From: Paracoccaceae bacterium
GTDB lineage: Bacteria > Pseudomonadota > Alphaproteobacteria > Rhodobacterales > Rhodobacteraceae
Direction of reading: 5' to 3'
Assembly (NCBI GenBank): GCA_014323795.1
Contig: JACONK010000037.1
Location: 1 to 64,000, forward strand
Length of the DNA: 64,000 nt
Below the pieces are notes generated by a model. The model was given only the letters and a program-made list of their open reading frames with translations, was not told the DNA's origin and did not search any database. The position numbers and the translations under genes were made by a program. Below, one piece after another: positions 7,949-17,632 of the stretch (position 1 is the stretch's first letter; each line of letters starts with the position of its first letter).

Positions 7949-8914
7949 CTACTCTATCAGGCCCAATTCCCTGTAGGCTTTCGCGGCCCCGTCATGCAGC
8001 GGTGCCGAAAGGCCGTCCCTGACCATCCGCGCCGGATCGAGGTTGGCAAAAGCCGGGTGCAGGCCTTTGAAATCCCCGATGTTTTCCATTACGGCCCTGG
8101 CCACGGTGTAGACCACATCTTCGGGCACATCAGCAGAGGTCACAAAGGTTGCGCCCACACCGAAGGTGGTCGTGTCCGTGTCAGTGCCCTTATACATGCC
8201 GCCCGGAATGGTCGCGACGCGATAGAACGGGTTTTCGGCCACGAGCCTGTCAATCGGTGCGCCGGTCACGCTGACAAGCCGGGCGTCACAGGTCGTTGTC
8301 GCCTCCTTGATCGCCGCGGCCGGATGACCGATGGTGTAGATCATCGCATCAATGTTGCCGTCGCACAGTTGCCTGGCCATCTCGGACCCCTTGTATTCGG
8401 TCGCGAGTGCCAGATCACCCATGCCTATGCCGAAGGCATCCATCACCACTTCCATGGTTGCCCGCTGGCCGGAGCCCGGGTTGCCCACGTTTACGCGCTT
8501 GCCTTTCAGGTTCTCAAAGCCCGTAATGCCGCTGTCGCCGCGCACGACCAGGGTGAACGGCTCCGGATGTACGGACATCACGGCACGTATATTCGGGAAC
8601 GGGTTATCGGCAAACTTTGATGTGCCGTGGAATGCGTGATGCTGCCAGTCGGACTGGGCAACACCGAATTCCAGCTCACCCGCCTTGATGGTGTTGATGT
8701 TGTAGACCGATCCGCCGGTCGATTCGACCGCGCAGCGGATACCGTGTTCCTTGCGCGATTTGTTGACCAGCCGGCAGATTGCGCCGCCCGTCGGGTAATA
8801 GACGCCGGTCACGCCGCCGGTGCCGATCGATATAAACTGCTGTGCCGTTGACATGCCGGCCGCAGCCAGTGCGGCGCACGTAACAACGCCGCTGATTTTG
8901 AGGAATTTCAACAT
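7949..8914 (-). CDS. TAXI-family TRAP transporter solute receptor
   Basis: A 321-residue periplasmic binding protein starting MLKFLKISGVVTCAALAAAG at ATG 8914, with Sec signal and cleavage near MSTAQQF. The motif SIGTGGVTGVYYPTGGAIC at the mature N-terminus and VNVGNPGSGQRATME are hallmarks of the TAXI (TRAP-associated extracytoplasmic immunogenic) family. It delivers the solute to the fused permease encoded next on the same strand. The upstream gap 8915-9285 separates it from the divergent aminotransferase and must hold both promoters. Confidence 0.93.
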   Translation of the reverse strand: MLKFLKISGVVTCAALAAAGMSTAQQFISIGTGGVTGVYYPTGGAICRLVNKSRKEHGIRCAVESTGGSVYNINTIKAGELEFGVAQSDWQHHAFHGTSKFADNPFPNIRAVMSVHPEPFTLVVRGDSGITGFENLKGKRVNVGNPGSGQRATMEVVMDAFGIGMGDLALATEYKGSEMARQLCDGNIDAMIYTIGHPAAAIKEATTTCDARLVSVTGAPIDRLVAENPFYRVATIPGGMYKGTDTDTTTFGVGATFVTSADVPEDVVYTVARAVMENIGDFKGLHPAFANLDPARMVRDGLSAPLHDGAAKAYRELGLIE

Positions 8915-9285
8915 ATTCGGGGTCTCCACGGTTGAAAGATCACAGGGGCCGGTTGTGGCCGGGCCCAACCGGATTAAGCCGCCCCTTGTCGGGCTGCGGC
9001 GGGGTTATCCCCTGCCGATATGTGGCCGCACCCGGGAACCGGAGGACCGAACCGAAAGCGCGCCCGTATGGCAGGGTAAAATCGGGGAGATTCGGAGGCG
9101 TGACGGCACGATCAGATACCCTGACCGGGATCCGGGCGCGTACGCCGCCGTTTTCAGACACCTGGAAGCAGATCATCCTGTTCCCCCCAAAATCAAAGGT
9201 TTGCAAATGTTGCATTTCCTGTCAATCGCTGAACCTGGTTGATCTGTTGCGGGGTAACATCCCGTGCCGCTGCAGGAACAGGCTG
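8915..9285. other. Divergent intergenic region
   Basis: The 371 bases between the TAXI receptor and the aminotransferase contain no convincing gene. It is the expected site of two divergent promoters; I see no clear operator. Confidence 0.5.
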
Positions 9286-10608
9286 ATGAGCCATGTCTTC
9301 CCCCGCGATTCCAGAACCCCGCCAGCCCGGGTCGCCTGTGGCAAGGGTGCCTGCCTGTATGATGCGGACGGCAAGGCGTATCTTAACTTCGGGGATGCGG
9401 CGGTGTCATGCCTCGGCCATGGTGACCCGCATGTGACCGCCGCGATCAAGGCGCAGCTTGACCAAGTGGCCTTTGCCCATACCGGATTTTTCACCTCCGG
9501 CCCTGCGGAAGAACTCGCCGACAAGCTGATCAGCCTGGCCCCCGGCGGGCTCGACCGGGTCTATTTTGTTTCCGGCGGGTCAGAGGCGATGGAGGCTGCG
9601 CTGAAACTCGCACGGCAGTACTATCTGGAAATCGGCCAGCCGGATCGCCACAGGATCATCGCCCGCAAGCAGAGCTATCATGGCAACACGCTCGGTGCGC
9701 TGGCCACCGGCGGCAACGCCTGGCGGCGGGCGCAATTCGCGCCGATGCTGATTGATGTCAGCCATGTCTCCGCCTGCTACGCCTATCGCGGGCAGGAAGA
9801 AGGCGAGCCGGACAACGCCTATGTGACCCGTTTGACAGAAGAACTGGAAGCAGAAGCCGAACGCCTGGGGCCGGAGACGGTGATGGCCTTCGTGGCCGAA
9901 CCGGTGGTGGGCGCGACGCTCGGTGCGGTGCCGCCGGTCGGCGATTACCTTGCTCGGGTGCGGAAATTCTGTGATCGCCACGGTATCCTGCTGATTCTTG
10001 ACGAGGTCATGTGCGGCATGGGGCGTACGGGCACGCTCTTTGCATCAGAACATTACGGGGTGATACCGGACATTTGTACTATCGCAAAGGGGCTTGGCGG
10101 CGGGTATCAGCCGATTGGCGCAATGCTCTGCACCAGGGCAATTCACGATGCCATCGAGGCGGGAACCGGTTTTTTTCGGCACGGGCACACCTATGTCGGC
10201 CACCCGGTGGCCTGCGCGGCGGGGCTTGCCGTGCTGGAACGGCTGGTAGACCAGAAGATTATGGACCGCGTCCGCCCGGCAGGTGCGCAGCTGGCAGCCA
10301 CACTGACACGGTATTTGGGCCGACATCCGAATGTCGGCGATATTCGCGGCGTCGGGCTGTTTCAGGCCGTGGAACTGGTCGCGGATCGCAGTGCCAAAAC
10401 CCCTTTTCCGGCGGCCCTGAAACTGCACACCAAAATCAAAAAGGCCGCGCTGCAGGACGGCCTGATCTGCTATCCCGGCGGCGGGACACTCGACGGCTGT
10501 AGCGGCGATCACGTCCTGCTGGCTCCCCCTTTCATCATCAGTGCGGACCAAATCGACAGTGCGGCGGCAAAACTGGCCCGTGCGATTGCCCAATCCCTGC
10601 CAGGATAA
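9286..10608 (+). CDS. Class III PLP-dependent aminotransferase
   Basis: A 440-residue cytosolic enzyme. The start at ATG 9286 (MSHVFPRDSRTPPARVACGKG) fits the family better than upstream options. Visible motifs are YLNFGDAAVSCLGHGDP, the substrate loop YFVSGGSEAMEAALKLARQ, the HGILLILDEVMCGMGRTG strand with the PLP-binding Asp, and TIAKGLGGGYQPIGAML with the Schiff-base lysine K268. It belongs to the omega-aminotransferase group (beta-alanine/GABA/diamine-type); the exact amino donor is unknown. Adjacent divergent TRAP uptake genes suggest that it may act on an imported amine or amino acid. Confidence 0.9.
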   Translation: MSHVFPRDSRTPPARVACGKGACLYDADGKAYLNFGDAAVSCLGHGDPHVTAAIKAQLDQVAFAHTGFFTSGPAEELADKLISLAPGGLDRVYFVSGGSEAMEAALKLARQYYLEIGQPDRHRIIARKQSYHGNTLGALATGGNAWRRAQFAPMLIDVSHVSACYAYRGQEEGEPDNAYVTRLTEELEAEAERLGPETVMAFVAEPVVGATLGAVPPVGDYLARVRKFCDRHGILLILDEVMCGMGRTGTLFASEHYGVIPDICTIAKGLGGGYQPIGAMLCTRAIHDAIEAGTGFFRHGHTYVGHPVACAAGLAVLERLVDQKIMDRVRPAGAQLAATLTRYLGRHPNVGDIRGVGLFQAVELVADRSAKTPFPAALKLHTKIKKAALQDGLICYPGGGTLDGCSGDHVLLAPPFIISADQIDSAAAKLARAIAQSLPG

Positions 10609-10889
10609 GCCAGGTTTGCCCCCGGCCGGGGCTTGCAGCCGGATCAGGCGCAGGCCGGATCGGCATCGGTTTTGAACAGAAAGGGACCATTTTCGCGTCT
10701 TCGTGTTGCGGTTCCCGCACCGGTGTGCGCGTTTTCGGCCAACATCCAATGTGGTGCCTTTCCCCGCCACACGGTACCACCGCCCCGCCGTTTTCAGACG
10801 GCCCGGCCGGTGCCCGGTGTGGCGGATTTCAAGGCCCCGATGGTCGGGTCCGTCCCTCCCTGACCCGCACGGATCAAAGTTCATGCCAC

Positions 10890-11560
10890 ACGGAAATCCA
10901 GCCGGTTGTGAAAATTCTGCTTCCAGATCGGGCGGATCACCGGGCGGGTGGCGACCCGGGCTGTTTTCCCTGGCGCATTTCGGCAGGTCCGGCTTCTGCG
11001 TATACCAGGCGTAGAGCATGGCGAGGCAGATATCGCACGGAGACATCCGGTTGTGGCGGGAACCTGTGCGCGGCGGTTTCCCGTTCGAGGCATTGCAGTG
11101 CCGCATGAACCCGGTTCCCTGCGGCCTGACGAACGGCGCGGGTCATTGCCTGCCGGGTCAGGCCGGGTTTGCCGGGTGCCCCGGTTGTGCCCTCATGTTC
11201 CAGACTGAAGTAGCGGCAGGGATAGTTCTGGCGGAGGATGCCATCATACACATTGACGGATAAAAATACTGCCCACCGCCACAAAGAGAGGCTGATTGTC
11301 GACCCAAAGCCCGGGGCCGTTTCTGACTGTCGGTTCCGCTGCGGCGAGATGAAGCAGAATCGCCGCCGTCTCTGTGATCCGGGTGCCGTCTTCCAGAACC
11401 GGCACCGGCACCTGGCCCCAGGGATTTATCGGCTCAATGAGGGTTCCGAGATGCTGCCCGGGGCGGGAAGCAATCGGATCATACGCAAAGTCCAGTCCGG
11501 CGACCGCAAGTGTTGCCTGAACGGCGAAGCCCCCGGACCCGGGGCGGTTGTGCAGCCTGT
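10890..11560 (-). pseudogene. Glutathione S-transferase pseudogene (frameshifted)
   Basis: Three reading frames on the minus strand together rebuild one GST. The N-terminal thioredoxin half includes VAGLDFAYDPIASRPG and INPWGQVPVPVLEDGTRITE; the C-terminal helical half includes AALQCLERE, CDICLAMLYAWYTQKPDLPK and AEFSQPAGFP. At least two frame changes, near 11260 and near 11060, and a missing start codon show it cannot make a full protein. It lies just downstream of the FAD oxidoreductase gene. Confidence 0.75.
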
Positions 11561-11587
11561 GACTTCACGGCAAATCTGTCCTGTGCC

Positions 11588-12751
11588 TTATGTCCGGAAA
11601 GATAATTTTTCGCGGGAGACCTCCGATGACCAGGGCTGGCCGCTGACCACACCCGCGGCGATGCGGCCCCATTCGTCAGCCCCCTTCGCCCCCTTCCCGC
11701 AGCCACCAACAGCAACAGCGATACGGTCCCCGTCAACAAAGTCGATGACAGGCAGACCGGTGGGCGTTTGGGTAATAGCGCAGGTGTTTGTGTGCCACGC
11801 CGGGCACTGGTTCAGCACCGGGAAAAGTGTCTTCGACCGCGCCGTAAACGCAACGCGATCCGTTTTTGCCCCATTGCCCCTGAACCAGGTCTGCAAGCCG
11901 CCGAGCGTTGTGAACCGCGGGTCTGACTCATGCCCGATCCCGATCTTTAGGTAGCTGTGCCCATCGGAATAACGGATCGGCGGCAGGATGTAGGCCCCGG
12001 TCCGTGCAACGATCATGGTGGGCATATCGCGCAGCACCTCTTTTATCTCCCCCTCGATCCGAACCAAAACGACAGTGCGCCCAAAGACGATCAGACCCAG
12101 GTCAACGGGGCTCAGCCCGCAGGCCTGCGTGAAACTGCCGGCTGTGATCAGGGCCTTTTCAGCCGTTACGGAGGAACCGTCCCAAAGTTTGATCTCCACC
12201 CCCTTGGACGCCGCACGGACCGCACGGGCAGCCTGGCGGATGCAGGCCGCCCCGGCCCGTTCGGCCAACACGGTTTGTGCTTCCACCATGCGGCGCGGGC
12301 TGATGTGCCCGGCCCCCCCGGATTCGATCAGCCCATCGGCAGCGGCGGATACCGACAGGTAAGGATAGCGGGCACGGAGGGCAGGCGCATCCAGGCGTTC
12401 GATCCGGGCCCCGTTGGCCACCCCGTTGGCGGCACACCGGGCGTTATGGGTGGAGCCGGGATGCCCCAGCCCAAGGTAGCCCACCGGGGAATAGAAACGG
12501 ATGCCGCTGCGCCGTTCCAGATCGCGGTAGCGCCGGATCGCCTGTCCTGCCGTGATCGACCATTCCGGTGTGGGATCGCCACAGCGGGTCATGCGGCCTT
12601 CGTCATAGTGGCTTGCAAAGACGCCGGTGTGCGCCTGGTGATTTTCCGGCTCATCCGGGCCGATGCAGGCGATACCGTCCATGTTTTCCGCCAGATGGCG
12701 TGCCGCGGCACTGCCGATCAGGCCCCGGCCTATAACCGCAATTCTGTGCAT
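11588..12751 (-). CDS. FAD-dependent oxidoreductase (DAO family, sarcosine oxidase-like)
   Basis: A 387-residue protein. MHRIAVIGRGLIGSAAARHL at the start is the GxGxxGxxxA dinucleotide-binding fold for FAD; HYDEGRMTRCGDP, the central GLIESGGAGHISPRR and the late TPTGLPVIDF segments match monomeric sarcosine oxidase/N-methyl amino acid oxidases of the DAO fold. The N-terminal motif reads GRGLIG rather than the usual GAGIxG, a mild change. Likely oxidises a secondary amine or amino acid with O2 or a quinone; the substrate is unknown. No partner operon gene is intact. Confidence 0.85.
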   Translation of the reverse strand: MHRIAVIGRGLIGSAAARHLAENMDGIACIGPDEPENHQAHTGVFASHYDEGRMTRCGDPTPEWSITAGQAIRRYRDLERRSGIRFYSPVGYLGLGHPGSTHNARCAANGVANGARIERLDAPALRARYPYLSVSAAADGLIESGGAGHISPRRMVEAQTVLAERAGAACIRQAARAVRAASKGVEIKLWDGSSVTAEKALITAGSFTQACGLSPVDLGLIVFGRTVVLVRIEGEIKEVLRDMPTMIVARTGAYILPPIRYSDGHSYLKIGIGHESDPRFTTLGGLQTWFRGNGAKTDRVAFTARSKTLFPVLNQCPAWHTNTCAITQTPTGLPVIDFVDGDRIAVAVGGCGKGAKGADEWGRIAAGVVSGQPWSSEVSREKLSFRT

Positions 12752-12964
12752 GGGTTTTCAGGGGTGCATTCAATTTCATGGTTGAATTTCGGAACTATCA
12801 TGACGCGGGCGGTTGCCCTGTCAACGACAGGCGGGAAAGAAACGGGTATCCCGGGCCGAACCGGCATTGAAACATATGCGCACCAAACTGCGCGACAGCA
12901 CTTCCTGTGCGCCTGCCCCGGTGCTGCGGGGAACCGTGCAGGGCAGATACCCCACAGGGCCTGG

Positions 12965-13372
12965 TCAGGTTGTTACCGAAACCCCGGCAATAGACGTCTG
13001 TGCCAGCCTGTGGATGAGGCTACGCTCCACCTCGTCAAGGACACCGGTCACGGTCCGGTGCAGGGAATGTTCGACAGAGCATTGGGGTTCCTCGGTGCCG
13101 GTGTCAGGGGCGATCAGGCGTTCATCCAGGGCCAGGTAAACATCTGCGAAAGTGATGTGCTGGGGCGATTTTGCCAGCCGCCAGCCTCCCGCATGGCCTT
13201 TTTCGGAATAAAGCAGCCCGGCTCTCCTCAAACGACCCAGCACACGCCGCACGACCACCGGATTGGTTCCCGCGTGTTCCGCGATCGCGGCGGAGGTGCG
13301 CACACCATTCGGATCGCCCGCCATATGCATTAAGGCATGCAGTGCAAGGAAAAGTCGGCTATTGCGTTTCAG
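12965..13372 (-). CDS. Rrf2-family transcriptional regulator (probable CTG start)
   Basis: A winged-helix regulator of 135 residues. The family N-terminus (typically MKRNSRLSLALHALMHMA) is fully present only if translation begins at CTG 13372: the in-frame sequence there reads LKRNSRLFLALHALMHMAGD, and AAAGGA sits 8 bases before it. The first ATG, at 13330, would remove half of helix 1. The recognition helix region is AAIAEHAGTNPVVVRRVLGR; a single Cys (PQCSVEH) is retained, too few for the usual Fe-S cluster. It faces away from the DUF6525 and ABC importer genes and may control them. Confidence 0.75.
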   Translation of the reverse strand: MKRNSRLFLALHALMHMAGDPNGVRTSAAIAEHAGTNPVVVRRVLGRLRRAGLLYSEKGHAGGWRLAKSPQHITFADVYLALDERLIAPDTGTEEPQCSVEHSLHRTVTGVLDEVERSLIHRLAQTSIAGVSVTT

Positions 13373-13541
13373 GGTCTGGCTCCTTTACCGGTAATGTAAC
13401 ATTTATTGTTGCGTGTTCCCGGAAACCTCCGTATTTGCGTGAACAGGTGGAATCAATATCAGGCCCTGCCGAATGCCTGCACTGTACGATCAAAATACTG
13501 GCCGGACCAGCCTGCGCGGTAAACGCCGATTCGGGAACAGA

Positions 13542-13757
13542 ATGCGGGATTTCGATGCCCTGCCATCCCCGCTGCGCACCTGGCTTTCGCAGGCGGCGTT
13601 GCCATGGTCTGCCGGCTCTGCACGGCGCATCTGGCTGAAAGCCAGGGCCAGGGGCCTGACACCGGAAGAAACGCTGGTGATTCTTAACCGGGTTGAAGCA
13701 CGTACGCTCGCCCATGATGTTCACTTATCCGTCTTTAAGCGGAATATTCACACCTGA
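13542..13757 (+). CDS. DUF6525-like small protein
   Basis: A 71-residue protein starting MRDFDALPSPLRTWLSQAA at ATG 13542. Its W-rich N-terminal half and the helix RGLTPEETLVILNRVEART match a small alphaproteobacterial family of unknown role (DUF6525). It lies 11 bases before the importer receptor and may be transcribed with it. Confidence 0.55.
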   Translation: MRDFDALPSPLRTWLSQAALPWSAGSARRIWLKARARGLTPEETLVILNRVEARTLAHDVHLSVFKRNIHT

Positions 13758-13768
13758 AGGAGGTACTC

Positions 13769-15298
13769 ATGACTCTCTTAAAAAACCTCGGTTTTGCCGC
13801 ACTTCTGGCATTCAGCGCGGCGATGCCCGCGTCCGCCAGGGAAAACAGCCTGACGATCTCCAGCGGGTTTCTTCATTTCTCTACGGCCGACGTCCCCGAT
13901 CCCCGGGCGGGCTACAACGGCTGGATATCCAACCAGACCGGCGTGACGGAAACATTGATGGGGATCGACTATGATCTGAACCTTTATCCGCGCCTCGCTG
14001 AAAGCATCGAACAATCCGCACCGACCACGTGGCGTGTGACCCTGCGCGAAGGCCTGACCTTCCACGACGGCGCGCCGGTGACGGCGCAAGCCGTAATAGA
14101 TTCCATCGCGCCGATTTCCCTGGAAGGGCACACGGGCCACAACACGCGCGTTGCAAAATTGCTTGATCTGGCCGGCATGTCTGCGGATGGTGCCCGTGCC
14201 GTGGTGTTTGAAACCAACAAGCCGAACGCAGCCTTCCCCTGGACGCTGTCTGACCCCGGCATCGCGATCCTTGGCGCATCATCGGATGAATTCCCGATCA
14301 ACGCGACCGGACCCTACGTGTTTCGCGAAGCGGTGCCTGAACAGCTTTATCGCGCAGAAGCAAACGCCGACTATCGCCTGGGCCCCCCCGGCCTGGCAGA
14401 GGTGCGCGTCGTTTTCGCCGCTGATCCGGCCTCCGCCGCACTCGCCTTTGAGGCCGGTGAAACTGACATGGTAATCAACTACCCGGAGACGGACTTCGAA
14501 CGAATTAAGGGAACCGGTGCGCTCGGCTTCTCTGCCCCGACGGCACGGCTTTATTTCTACACGGTCAACGCCGCCAGCGGACCGATGGCACACCCGCTCG
14601 TTCGTCGGGCCGTTTCCATCGCCATTGACCGGCAGGGCATCGTCGATGCGGTGCTGGCCGGCGTCGGCGGGGTTCCGGCCGGCACCGTCTTTCCGGCGGG
14701 CAAAGGCTGGGCTGCGGATATCCCGGTGACGTTCGATATGGCAAAGGCAGAGGCCCTGCTGGCAGAAGCCGGTGCTGTTCGGGAAGGGGATCGGTGGATG
14801 CTGGACGGCGCAGTGCTGGAAATCGACATCGTCACCTATTCTTCCCGTGCGGCACTCGCCCCCACAGCCGAACTGACGCAGGCGTTCCTGCAGGCCATCG
14901 GCGTGAAGGCAAACGTACGCGTCGGGGAATACGGCACCGGCAATGATGCGATTGCAGCCGGGGACGCAGACATGTTCCTGCAAGCCTGGGTCATGACACC
15001 CCAGGGTGATCCCGGCGCCGTGCTGGAAACCCTGCTTAAATCGGATGGCGGATCAAACTCCGGGCGTTATACCAATGCAGAGATGGACAAGCTCCTGGAA
15101 GATGGTCGCCTGACCTTTGATCAGGACGAACGCGCCCGGATCTACGACAAGGTGCAGGAAATCATCGCCTCCGACGCGGCACTGATTCCGGTTTTCCACG
15201 TCAGCCAGGTCAACGTTGCGAAACCGGGCCTGACAGGCTATGCCGTGCATCCGACGGAAACCTACTGGATCACGCATGAAACCAGGTTCTCCGAATGA
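13769..15298 (+). CDS. ABC transporter substrate-binding protein (NikA/DppA family)
   Basis: A 509-residue periplasmic receptor with Sec signal (MTLLKNLGFAALLAFSAA, cleavage after ASA). No lipobox is present. The SBP_bac_5 fold is shown by LRLAESIEQSA-like lobes, VTLREGLTFHDGAPVTA, ATGPYVFREAV and the late LVRRAVSIAIDRQGIV segment. The AAGGAGG Shine-Dalgarno before ATG 13769 is strong. First gene of a five-gene importer (receptor, two ATPases, two permeases) joined by overlaps. Nickel, peptide or opine are the candidate cargoes; a metal role would fit a nearby Rrf2 regulator but is inference. Confidence 0.88.
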   Translation: MTLLKNLGFAALLAFSAAMPASARENSLTISSGFLHFSTADVPDPRAGYNGWISNQTGVTETLMGIDYDLNLYPRLAESIEQSAPTTWRVTLREGLTFHDGAPVTAQAVIDSIAPISLEGHTGHNTRVAKLLDLAGMSADGARAVVFETNKPNAAFPWTLSDPGIAILGASSDEFPINATGPYVFREAVPEQLYRAEANADYRLGPPGLAEVRVVFAADPASAALAFEAGETDMVINYPETDFERIKGTGALGFSAPTARLYFYTVNAASGPMAHPLVRRAVSIAIDRQGIVDAVLAGVGGVPAGTVFPAGKGWAADIPVTFDMAKAEALLAEAGAVREGDRWMLDGAVLEIDIVTYSSRAALAPTAELTQAFLQAIGVKANVRVGEYGTGNDAIAAGDADMFLQAWVMTPQGDPGAVLETLLKSDGGSNSGRYTNAEMDKLLEDGRLTFDQDERARIYDKVQEIIASDAALIPVFHVSQVNVAKPGLTGYAVHPTETYWITHETRFSE

Positions 15299-15978
15299 CA
15301 CTGTCTGTATCCGGCCTGTGCGCGGAACATTCGGGCCGGATCATCCTCCGGCCCACATCTCTGGATATCGAACCCGGTGTACGAATCGGGCTGGTCGGGG
15401 CTTCCGGGTCCGGCAAATCCACCTTTGGACACGCGTTGACAGATGATTTGCAAGCCCGCGGGCGGGTCGTATCGCATGTGCCGCAAAGCCCGGACGAGGC
15501 ACTCGACCCGCTGCGGTCCATGGCCTTTCACTGGCGCGAGGCGGAGACCGCCCTGGGGGTGCCCCATAATGCACAACGTCAAAGGGAGCTGTTGCAATCC
15601 CTTGGCATTGCCCCGGGTGATCTTGGCAAACGCCCCTGGGGGTGGAGCCGCGGCATGCAGCAGCGCTTTGTCATCGCAATGGCACTGATCGGTTCACCGG
15701 AGCTGATTGTCCTGGATGAACCGACATCCGCCCTTGATCCGGTCGTGGCAGCAGACACGATGAACCTGTTGGACCGCTTTTTGGAAGGGTGCCAGACCGC
15801 CATGATCCTGATCACCCATGATCTGTGCCTCGCCGCCCGGCGGGTGGCACAGCTGATGGTTATGCATGACGGGCAGATCGTTGAAAGGGCTGCGACCGCT
15901 GATCTGCTGCACAGGCCCGAAACAGAGGCGGCACGGGCCCTGACCGCCCACCGAAGCTGGCTCGCGCTGCCATGCTGA
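15295..15978 (+). CDS. ABC transporter ATP-binding protein (NikD-like)
   Basis: A 227-residue ATPase. Walker A is GLVGASGSGKSTFGHAL, the signature region is WSRGMQQRFVIAMAL (a divergent LSGGQ), and Walker B is LIVLDEPTSALDP, followed by a switch His in ILITHDL. Shorter than the usual 250-330-residue Dpp/Opp ATPase, lacking the oligopeptide C-terminal extension. Its ATG overlaps the receptor stop by four bases. Confidence 0.88.
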   Translation: MTLSVSGLCAEHSGRIILRPTSLDIEPGVRIGLVGASGSGKSTFGHALTDDLQARGRVVSHVPQSPDEALDPLRSMAFHWREAETALGVPHNAQRQRELLQSLGIAPGDLGKRPWGWSRGMQQRFVIAMALIGSPELIVLDEPTSALDPVVAADTMNLLDRFLEGCQTAMILITHDLCLAARRVAQLMVMHDGQIVERAATADLLHRPETEAARALTAHRSWLALPC

Positions 15979-16697
15979 CCATCGATGCGGTGTCAGCACA
16001 CCGCGGGAAGCTGATGGCACTCTCTGACATCTCGCTCACCCTGGACAGGGGCAAAACTCTTGCCGTTACTGGTGAAAGCGGGGCGGGAAAATCGACGCTC
16101 ATCGCCTGCATCCTGGGCCTTTTGAAACCCTCTGGCGGCACGATCACCTGGTCGGGTGCGCCCGTCCGCACCTGCCGCCCGGCCCTTGTCATGCAAGAGC
16201 CGCGCATGGCCTTCAATCCCGCACTTCCCCTTTTGCAGTCGGTCCTGGAACCCTTGAAAGCCCGCCGGGCAATGGTGCTGCCGGACCGGTTAACGCGCCT
16301 TTGCAAGGGACTGGAATTGTCGCCGGAATTGCTTGACAGAAAACCGGCCGAGGTATCGATCGGACAGGCCCAAAGGGCAGGCATCCTGCGTGCCCTGGTC
16401 GCCGCACCACCGCTCATTCTCTTTGACGAACCCTTGTCGGCCCTCGACTCCGTTACGCAAAAACACACGGCCCGGCTGATCGCCGAATTACAGGCTGAAG
16501 AGGGGTTTTCCTCCCTGATTGTTACTCACGATCTGGGATACGCCTGTGCCTGTTCCGACAGGATTGCCGTTCTCCGGTCCGGTCGTATAGAAGAGGCTGG
16601 TACGCCGGGATCTTTTGTGGCTGCCCCGCAGACGGAATATGGCAAAAAGTTGCGGGATGCCGCCTTTGCCCTGGGCGCACTGGAAGCGGCTGAATGA
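15972..16697 (+). CDS. ABC transporter ATP-binding protein (NikE-like)
   Basis: A 241-residue ATPase that pairs with the preceding one. Walker A AVTGESGAGKSTLIACIL, signature VSIGQAQRAGILRALV, Walker B LILFDEPLSALDS and switch IVTHDLGYA are all present. It overlaps the upstream gene by seven bases and the downstream permease by four, so the operon is translationally coupled. Confidence 0.88.
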   Translation: MLTIDAVSAHRGKLMALSDISLTLDRGKTLAVTGESGAGKSTLIACILGLLKPSGGTITWSGAPVRTCRPALVMQEPRMAFNPALPLLQSVLEPLKARRAMVLPDRLTRLCKGLELSPELLDRKPAEVSIGQAQRAGILRALVAAPPLILFDEPLSALDSVTQKHTARLIAELQAEEGFSSLIVTHDLGYACACSDRIAVLRSGRIEEAGTPGSFVAAPQTEYGKKLRDAAFALGALEAAE

Positions 16698-17632
16698 CGC
16701 CTGGCATCCTGGGTCTTTTGTTACGCGCAATCGTCGTGGTCAGCGGTGCGGCCATCGCCACGTTTGTGCTGTTGTGGAATGCCCCCGGCGACCCGGCCTT
16801 CGCGATTGCCGTGGCCCGCTACAATACCATAGTTCCCACGGATGTGCTGGACCAGGTGCGTGCCGAGGCGGGTCTCGATGCCGGGTTCTGGCCCGCGTTC
16901 AGGGCCTGGATCGGTCCGCTTCTGGTCGGCGATTTCGGTCGGTCATCCGTCACCGGACGGGCGGTATGGCCTGATCTGGTCAGGGCCCTCGGGTATACTG
17001 CTCCCCTGGCTCTGGCAGCACTTATGATTGGCCTGTCCATCGCGTTTCCCCTTGCATGCCTGGCGGCAAAAAAACCGGGCGGTGTTCTGGACCGGTGCGC
17101 CGTGGCGATTGCCTCTGTCGGGGCGGCTATCCCGCCCTATTGGCTTGGCCTGCTTCTGATCCTTTTGTTTGCCGTGCAACTGGCCTGGGTGCCTGCCATG
17201 GGAGCCCGCACCGCTGCGCATATCATTCTGCCCGCACTGACCCTTGGCCTCGGCGTTGCGGCAGCACTGACACGGATCATCCGGTCAGGCATCCTGGAGG
17301 CCAGGGGGCAGGGCTTTCTGCCCGCCTTCACGCGCCGGGGGGTTTCCCGCCGTTCTATTGCCCGTGACCATGTTGCGCCCCATGCGGCCATTCCGGTGGT
17401 CACGGTACTTGGCCTTGAACTTGCCTTCCTGCTTGAAGGTCTGCTGATGGTGGAGGTAATCTTCGGGCGCCCTGGTCTCGGCGGCTTTCTTGTGCATGCG
17501 ATTGAAACCCGGGATTTTCCCAGGGTGCAGGCCGTCGTTCTGCTGACAGCCCTGATCTTTGTCTTCGTCAACCTGGCTATCGACATCTTCTGCCGGGTGC
17601 TGGATCCGCGAATCGGAGAGCCTGGTGCGTAG
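16694..17632 (+). CDS. ABC transporter permease (NikB/DppB family)
   Basis: A 312-residue inner-membrane permease with about six transmembrane helices. The cytoplasmic EAA-like loop is in the segment ARGQGFLPAFTRRGVSRRS followed by DHVAPHAAIPVVTVLG, and EGLLMVEVIFGRPGLGG is the conserved BPD_transp_1 region. It begins with ATGA overlap on the upstream ATPase gene. Confidence 0.88.
   Translation: MTPGILGLLLRAIVVVSGAAIATFVLLWNAPGDPAFAIAVARYNTIVPTDVLDQVRAEAGLDAGFWPAFRAWIGPLLVGDFGRSSVTGRAVWPDLVRALGYTAPLALAALMIGLSIAFPLACLAAKKPGGVLDRCAVAIASVGAAIPPYWLGLLLILLFAVQLAWVPAMGARTAAHIILPALTLGLGVAAALTRIIRSGILEARGQGFLPAFTRRGVSRRSIARDHVAPHAAIPVVTVLGLELAFLLEGLLMVEVIFGRPGLGGFLVHAIETRDFPRVQAVVLLTALIFVFVNLAIDIFCRVLDPRIGEPGA

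Noticed and set aside
11957-13333. Long plus-strand open frame of 458 codons
   Set aside because: It is the antisense shadow of the FAD oxidoreductase and Rrf2 genes and has no family resemblance.
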